Below, piece after piece: positions 8,096 to 12,535 of a stretch of 12,535 bases of DNA. Under the pieces are notes generated by a model. It did no database searches. It saw only the letters and a list, made by a program, of their open reading frames with translations, and was not told where the DNA came from. A program made the position numbers and the translations under genes. How positions within the stretch are numbered: the first letter of the stretch is position 1; each line of letters begins with the position of its first letter. Source of the DNA: an uncultured Oscillospiraceae bacterium. GTDB taxonomy: Bacteria > Bacillota > Clostridia > Oscillospirales > Oscillospiraceae. The stretch spans positions 1-12,535 of the forward strand of contig CAJUAC010000073.1 in the NCBI GenBank assembly GCA_910583885.1, read 5' to 3'.

Positions 8096-9439
8096 ATGAA
8101 AATTGGACTTGTGGGAACCGAATATTCGATCCAGTCAATCCGCGCGCTGGTAGCACCCCAAAATATTTTTGCTGAGCTGGTCTCCTATCCCTGCAACGTC
8201 GAAAGCGTTGGCAAGCTTGTTGAGCAAATCCAGTCTGGCCTGGATGGCATCTTCTTTACAGGTTACTTTTTCTTCTCCTATGCCTGCCGCAGCACCGCCG
8301 CCATCATCCCCTGGACCTACGCCAAGCGCACCGACAACGCCACCATCAAGGCACTTTTGCAGGCAGCTATGAATGCGGTCGATATCAGCAGGATTACATA
8401 CGACCTGACCGAAAACTCTGTTGAGCAAATTGCCGGCCTGCTGCGGACAGACGTGGGCCTGCAATTGGACAACCTCCACGTTTACCGCTATGTGGACAGC
8501 AACTATTACACCATCAGTGAGAAGGACTATGTCCGCAATGCCATGGCATACCATCTGGAAAACCTGTCCTCCGGCCGCGCCACGGTGTGCCTGAGCGGGA
8601 TGCACGAGATTGTGGAACAGCTGAAGGCCCGGGGATTCTCGGCCTTTTGGGTGGAGCCCACAGCAGATGTCCTGAACCTGGCGCTGAATGAATTGAGCCT
8701 CCGCCACCAGATCCGGAAGAGCCGGAAGTCCGGGGAGAAGAACCAGGTCGCCGTGATCTCCCTGTCTGTCACTTTCTCCGACTGCGGGATCCGCAGCGCC
8801 CAGGAGTACCTGCTGATGCACAGCGTCCACCAGTTGGAGACTTGTATCTACAATTTTGCCCAGAGCATCTGTGCAGCTGTGGAGGAGTCCTCGGAACGAT
8901 GCTTCCGGCTCTACGCGACAAAGGAGGAGCTGGGTGCGGTCACGGGCCAGTTTACCCAGCTCAGCCTGCTTCAGGAGATCCAACTCATTGACAACGTGAC
9001 CAGTGTAACCGCTGGGATTGGCTTCGGCTTCTCCCCCGGAAGCGCAAAGGCCCACGCCGAGTATGGCGTACGGCTTGCCCGGAAGCGGGAGTGCAGCTGC
9101 TATTACATCGTGGGGGAGGATGATATCCTGGCCGGCCCCTTCTGGGCGGCATCCAGCGGCAAGGAGGAAAAGGTCCGAGAGGTCTGGAAGCAGAAAATTT
9201 CCCAGGAAACCGGGATCGGCACCGTCACCCTGGAGGCCCTTGCTGCGGCCCAGACCCGGTTCGGCTTTGATACAGTGACCCCCGGAAAGCTGGCGGAGAT
9301 GTGCGCCATGACCCCCAGCAATATGAACCGTGTCCTGGCGAAGCTGGAGGCAAAGGATTATGCGGAGACCGTCGGTTATCAGCCCCTCGCCGGGGCTGGC
9401 AGGCCACGGCGGCTCATCCGCCTGAAAATTGACATTTAG
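8096..9439 (+). CDS. Predicted transcriptional regulator: two-lobed sensor-like N-terminus, nucleotidyl-cyclase-like fold, C-terminal winged helix
   Basis: I do not recognise this 447-residue family by name. Seen: residues 1-210 begin MKIGLVGTEYSIQSIRALVA and include SGLDGIFFTGYFFFSYA and later VCLSGMHEIVEQLKARGF...DVLNLALNEL. This two-lobed alpha/beta pattern recalls the PrpR_N sensor fold. Residues about 218-350 begin VAVISLSVTFSD and end with TSVTAGIGFGFSPGSAKAHA, a helix of Ala/Arg/Lys and CYYIVGED. That is the layout of a degenerate GGDEF/GTP-cyclohydrolase III palm domain, but no GGDEF motif is seen. Residues 376-447 hold KLAEMCAMTPSNMNRVLAKLEAKDYAETVG and a basic wing AGRPRRLIRL, a MarR/GntR-like winged helix. 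No membrane segments. ATG 8096 has AAGGAGG 5 bases upstream. It has its own promoter and terminator, and lies upstream of the peptidase/transporter operon, which it may control. Confidence 0.6.
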   Translation: MKIGLVGTEYSIQSIRALVAPQNIFAELVSYPCNVESVGKLVEQIQSGLDGIFFTGYFFFSYACRSTAAIIPWTYAKRTDNATIKALLQAAMNAVDISRITYDLTENSVEQIAGLLRTDVGLQLDNLHVYRYVDSNYYTISEKDYVRNAMAYHLENLSSGRATVCLSGMHEIVEQLKARGFSAFWVEPTADVLNLALNELSLRHQIRKSRKSGEKNQVAVISLSVTFSDCGIRSAQEYLLMHSVHQLETCIYNFAQSICAAVEESSERCFRLYATKEELGAVTGQFTQLSLLQEIQLIDNVTSVTAGIGFGFSPGSAKAHAEYGVRLARKRECSCYYIVGEDDILAGPFWAASSGKEEKVREVWKQKISQETGIGTVTLEALAAAQTRFGFDTVTPGKLAEMCAMTPSNMNRVLAKLEAKDYAETVGYQPLAGAGRPRRLIRLKIDI

Positions 9440-9445
9440 CACGGA

Positions 9446-9485
9446 TTGGCGTCAGGTTGTCGGAAAACCTGACGCCAAAATTTTT
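9446..9485 (+). terminator. Rho-independent terminator after the regulator
   Basis: TTGGCGTCAGGTT (9446-9458) pairs perfectly with AACCTGACGCCAA (9466-9478) around a 7-base loop, followed by TTTTT (9481-9485). It makes the regulator a single-gene transcript. Confidence 0.92.
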
Positions 9486-9538
9486 ATGTCTTTTAATTTT
9501 GCGCAGATTTTACAAATTTTAATTTACTTGGCTTCGTG

Positions 9539-9544
9539 TATAAT
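9539..9544 (+). promoter_or_regulatory. Probable -10 of the peptidase/permease operon
   Basis: A perfect TATAAT (9539-9544) lies in an AT-rich stretch 73 bases before the peptidase start. The -35 at correct spacing (about 9516-9521, ATTTTA) is poor, which would suit a promoter needing an activator. The neighbouring regulator is an obvious candidate, by position only. Confidence 0.5.
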
Positions 9545-9617
9545 AGTGAATAAGCTCAAGGCAGACGCAGCAAAAAATGGTTAAAATAGTCAATATATTT
9601 TGAACGGGGGGATTATT

Positions 9618-11342
9618 TTGGAACAACGTACAGAAAAAATATATCGCCGGATTGTGGAGGAGACCGACCGGGACCGCATTTGGTCCGATATCCAGGCCTT
9701 GAACCAGTGGTACCGCTATACGGGCACCCAGGCCGGCGAGCAGGCGGCTGCATACATCCGCCGCCAGCTTACCTCCTGCGGGATCCCTGTGGAATGGGTG
9801 CAATACCCCTGTTACCGCAGCCTTCCCGGCGAGGCCTATCTGGAGCTCCTGGGTTCAGAGGGGCGCATCCCGCTCACCCCCTATGTGTACAGCGGCACAG
9901 CGGAGGGGTTGGAAGGCGAAATGATCTTTGATGTGGACAGCCTGCGGACAGACTTCCCCCAAAAAGATATGGCCGCCCGCCTAGCCAGGCTCTCCGGGAA
10001 GCTGGTGCTGACCTATGACAACTCCTACCCCTTTGCAATTGCTGCGAGCCGGGCTGGCGTAAGGGGGATCCTGCACATCTGGACAGCGGATTTGGCCCAT
10101 CACGGCAGTATCGGCGGCGTGTGGGGCTCCCCGGGGACCGACGACCTCCACCGCTACCCCAACCTGCCCTTTGCTGAGATCCTGCGCAGCGACGGGGAGG
10201 CCCTGTTGGAACGGCTGCAAAAAGGCCCTGTTTCAGGCAGGCTGACAGTCCGTATGGAGAACGATATCCGCACCAGCAGTATGCCCATTGCCTGGATCCC
10301 CGGAGAAAGCGAGGATTTTGTCCTCGTTTCCGGGCACTACGACGGCTGGTATGAGGGGATCACCGACAACGCCTGTGCCAACGCCTCTATGCTGGAGCTG
10401 GCCCGCTTGCTATGGAAGCACCGTGACTGCCTCAAACGCTCGGTTGCGCTGGCCTGGTGGTCAGGGCACTCTGACGGCAAATACGCCGGATCTACCTACT
10501 ACTACGACACCCACTTTGAAAAGCTGTATGCCCACTGTACTGCCCATATCAATATGGACATCGCCGGGTGCGCCACCTCGGATCTGGTCGCCTTCAACAC
10601 AGCAGGGGTCGAAGGGGCAGAACATGCCATGGCATGGATGCGGGAGTTCAACGACCAGCCTCCCCTGCCGCCTATCCCCATGGACCGCTTCGCGGACCAG
10701 ACCTTCTGGGGGGCCCATGTCCCCTTTGCCATCATGCCCCGCTTCAACCGGCGGGATCTGGGCGACGGGATCTTCTACTGGTGGCATACAGCAGAGGACA
10801 CGCTGGACAAGGTTGATCTGGATGTCCTGTACCGCGACCACTGCGTGATCGGCCGTCTGGCCTGCGAATTTGCCGCCAGCGAACGCCTCCCCTTTGACCT
10901 GGATGGGTTCATCACACAGCTGGAGTCCCGCCTGGAGCATTTGGAGGCCGGCCTGCACAGGACCTTCTCCCTGGAGCCCGTGTTTGACTGCCTGCCTGCT
11001 GTCCGGACCTGCGCGGCCCGCCTGTCCGCAGCATACGCGGCGGATCCGGAGCTGGAGCGGCTGATGGTCTCCTTTGCCGGGGAGCTGGCAAGGCTGGCCT
11101 ATACCTCCTGCAGTCCCTATGAACAGAGCCCAGCAAATGACCGGGCCCAGCTGCCGGGGCTGAGCCGGGCGCTGGGATGTACGCCGGAAAACTGTACAGA
11201 GGCATACTTCCTGGCGCTGTGTACAGACTTCCTGCGCCAGCGGAACCGTGTAGCTGGCCAGCTGCACAGGCTGGTGGAGCACTGCGAAACCCGCTTGACA
11301 CTGTGGCAGCTTGAGAAACAGCGGAGAAAGGATACGCAATGA
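9618..11342 (+). CDS. M28-family metallopeptidase-like protein with altered Glu-Glu motif
   Basis: Predicted cytosolic zinc aminopeptidase-like protein of 574 residues; no signal peptide or membrane helix. An N-terminal part and a PA-like insert (GKLVLTYDNSYPFAIAAS) precede the M28 core: SGHYDGWYEGITDNA (H240, D242, D250), AWWSGHSDGKYAGSTYYYD (H284), INMDIAG (D314) and WWHTAEDTLDKVDLD (H390). H240, D250, D314 and H390 fit four of the usual five zinc ligands. Where M28 enzymes have the catalytic/zinc Glu-Glu pair, this protein has GHSDG. The C-terminal 150 residues are helical with no named domain. Start: TTG 9618 with GGGGGG (9606-9611) six bases upstream; a TTG at 9600 would precede the ribosome site, and the next in-frame ATG is far inside. 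Its stop overlaps the next gene by ATGA, so it is translationally coupled to the permease. Likely role: hydrolysis of imported peptides or a related amide. Confidence 0.82.
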   Translation: MEQRTEKIYRRIVEETDRDRIWSDIQALNQWYRYTGTQAGEQAAAYIRRQLTSCGIPVEWVQYPCYRSLPGEAYLELLGSEGRIPLTPYVYSGTAEGLEGEMIFDVDSLRTDFPQKDMAARLARLSGKLVLTYDNSYPFAIAASRAGVRGILHIWTADLAHHGSIGGVWGSPGTDDLHRYPNLPFAEILRSDGEALLERLQKGPVSGRLTVRMENDIRTSSMPIAWIPGESEDFVLVSGHYDGWYEGITDNACANASMLELARLLWKHRDCLKRSVALAWWSGHSDGKYAGSTYYYDTHFEKLYAHCTAHINMDIAGCATSDLVAFNTAGVEGAEHAMAWMREFNDQPPLPPIPMDRFADQTFWGAHVPFAIMPRFNRRDLGDGIFYWWHTAEDTLDKVDLDVLYRDHCVIGRLACEFAASERLPFDLDGFITQLESRLEHLEAGLHRTFSLEPVFDCLPAVRTCAARLSAAYAADPELERLMVSFAGELARLAYTSCSPYEQSPANDRAQLPGLSRALGCTPENCTEAYFLALCTDFLRQRNRVAGQLHRLVEHCETRLTLWQLEKQRRKDTQ

Positions 11343-12301
11343 TTCGATATATCGTCAAGCGCTGCCTGCTGGTAGTCCCCGTCCTACTGGGGGCGACACT
11401 GCTGATTTTTGGTATCATGGAATTGACGCCGGGCGACCCGGGGCGGATCATCCTGGGGAACACCGCCAGCGAGGAGGAGGTCCAGCGGCTGAATGAGGAG
11501 ATGGGGCTGAACAAGCCGTTCCTTGAGCGGTACGTCAAGTTCATTACCGGCCTGCTCCATGGGGACATGGGGACATCCTACCGCAATGGCCTGGATGTGG
11601 CCCAGCAGATCGGGGAACGCTTTTCCAAGACACTGCTCCTGGCGGCAAGCGCAGTCCTGCTGGCACTGCTGATCGGGATCCCCTGCGGGGTATTCTCCGC
11701 CATCCGCCAGTACTCCATTTTTGACAACATCGTCTCTGTCGTCTCCCTGGTTCTGGCGGCGGCGCCGGTATTCTGGCTGGGGCTGGTGATGACCCTGTTG
11801 TTCTCGGTCAAGCTGCACCTGCTGCCCGCTGCGGCTGTCTTCAACAAGGGCACCGCCCAAATCCTTAAGAGCCTGATCCTGCCGGCCTTCTGCCTATCCG
11901 GAAATACCATGGCTATCGTTGTGCGCACAACCCGCGCCTCCATGCTGGAGGTGGTCCACCAGGACTACATTGATACTGCCCGCGCCAAGGGCCTCCCGGA
12001 GAGTGACGTGCGGAAGCGCCACATGCTGAAAAATGCCCTTATCCCCATCATCACGGCGGTGGGCCTGAACTTTGGCGCACTGCTGGGCGGCTCTGTGCTG
12101 ACAGAATCCATCTTCGCCTGGCCTGGCGTCGGCAGGTTCATTACCGAATCCATCGCCGCAAAGGACACCCCCTGCGTACTGGCGTCAGTGGTCATGCTGG
12201 CAATCACTTTCACCTTAATCAACCTTCTGGTTGACCTGCTCTATGCGTTTGCAGATCCTCGGATCAAATCCCAATATCAGAAAGCGAGGCGGGTATCGTG
12301 A
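11339..12301 (+). CDS. Dpp/Opp-type ABC transporter permease (DppB/OppB family)
   Basis: One of two inner-membrane subunits of a peptide (or nickel/oligopeptide-class) importer. The 320 residues begin MIRYIVKRCLLVVPVLLGAT, with the first helix at about 8-28, then TPGDPG (30-35), the soluble segment with MGLNKPFLERYVKFITGLLHGDMGTSY, and five more helices. The cytoplasmic ATPase-docking EAA loop is at about 210-229 (YIDTARAKGLPESDVRKRHM), followed by KNALIPIITAVGLNFGALLGG and ESIFAWPGVG, the standard end of this family. The start ATG overlaps the peptidase stop (ATGA) and its own stop overlaps the next GTG (GTGA), so all three are tightly coupled. No ATPase or binding protein is in view; both are expected beyond the right edge. 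Substrate cannot be told from the sequence. Confidence 0.95.
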   Translation: MIRYIVKRCLLVVPVLLGATLLIFGIMELTPGDPGRIILGNTASEEEVQRLNEEMGLNKPFLERYVKFITGLLHGDMGTSYRNGLDVAQQIGERFSKTLLLAASAVLLALLIGIPCGVFSAIRQYSIFDNIVSVVSLVLAAAPVFWLGLVMTLLFSVKLHLLPAAAVFNKGTAQILKSLILPAFCLSGNTMAIVVRTTRASMLEVVHQDYIDTARAKGLPESDVRKRHMLKNALIPIITAVGLNFGALLGGSVLTESIFAWPGVGRFITESIAAKDTPCVLASVVMLAITFTLINLLVDLLYAFADPRIKSQYQKARRVS

Positions 12302-12535
12302 AAAAAACAAAGGACACTGGCGAAGTCCGCCAAAGAACCCTGTTCCAGCAGTCCTGGATGCAGTTCAAGCAGAGCCGCACCGCCATGATTGGGCTGGGTA
12401 TCCTGCTGGCCCTGCTGCTGGTGGTTGCAGCTACCATTATCATCGACCTGCTGACCAGCCGGACCATCTACAACAACTATGTGGAAAAGCAGGATCTCAT
12501 GAACAAGCTGGCCGCCCCCAGTGCCTCGCACATTT
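12298..12535 (+). CDS. Second Dpp/Opp-type permease (DppC/OppC family), 3' end cut by window edge
   Basis: The first 79 residues begin MKKTKDTGEVRQRTLFQQSW, followed by MQFKQSRTAMIGLGILLALL with one transmembrane helix at about 29-52. The N-terminal cytoplasmic WxxFKxSRxAMIGLxIL pattern is typical of the DppC/OppC partner. The GTG start overlaps the previous stop by four bases; a weak GAGGCGGG lies 5-12 bases upstream. After the helix comes an uncommonly long extracytoplasmic-type stretch (LTSRTIYNNYVEKQDLMNKL) as far as can be seen. Family call rests on position after the B-type permease plus this N-terminus. Confidence 0.85.
   Translation, partial: MKKTKDTGEVRQRTLFQQSWMQFKQSRTAMIGLGILLALLLVVAATIIIDLLTSRTIYNNYVEKQDLMNKLAAPSASHI

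Noticed and set aside
8135..9442. A 435-residue minus-strand frame opposite the regulator
   Set aside because: The plus-strand frame has a promoter, a perfect ribosome site, a winged-helix end and a terminator; the minus frame has none of these.

Overview
The window (12,535 bp, GC-rich) looks like chromosomal DNA from a Gram-positive, low-redox gut-type Clostridia member. The basis is the strong AGGAGG-type ribosome sites, frequent GTG/TTG starts, the glmU-prs-pth gene order known from Firmicutes, and a DUF156 CsoR next to a copper ATPase. High GC with Firmicutes-type proteins suggests the Oscillospiraceae (Flavonifractor/Pseudoflavonifractor-like). That placement is an inference, not a database result.

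Layout. (1) 1-1733, minus strand: trmL (tRNA wobble 2'-O-methyltransferase) followed after 27 bp by pgk (phosphoglycerate kinase), whose last few codons lie beyond the left edge. (2) 1734-2038: a divergent intergenic region with a clear extended -10 promoter reading right. (3) 2039-4852, plus strand: a GlmU-type protein, prs and pth, the conserved Firmicutes cluster for cell-wall precursors, PRPP and peptidyl-tRNA recycling. The GlmU has an intact acetyltransferase half, but its uridylyltransferase half is shortened and lacks its signature. Rho-independent terminators follow prs and pth. (4) 4954-7967: a copper-resistance operon, with a promoter carrying a CsoR-type operator between -35 and -10, then csoR, then copA. 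CopA carries a C-terminal CopZ-like metal-binding domain with its own ribosome site and start codon inside the reading frame. (5) 7998-9485: a monocistronic regulator of unrecognised family, with its own good promoter and terminator. Its architecture is read here as a two-lobed sensor, a nucleotidyl-cyclase-like fold and a C-terminal winged helix. (6) 9539 to the right edge: an operon with an unusual M28-family metallopeptidase overlapping by 4 bp with a Dpp/Opp-type ABC permease, which itself overlaps by 4 bp with a second permease cut by the window end. This looks like a peptide uptake-and-hydrolysis unit, possibly controlled by the upstream regulator.

Most of the window is housekeeping. 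The points most worth a second look are the half-degenerate GlmU, the nested CopZ start inside copA, the regulator of unknown family, and the M28 peptidase whose usual Glu-Glu motif is replaced.
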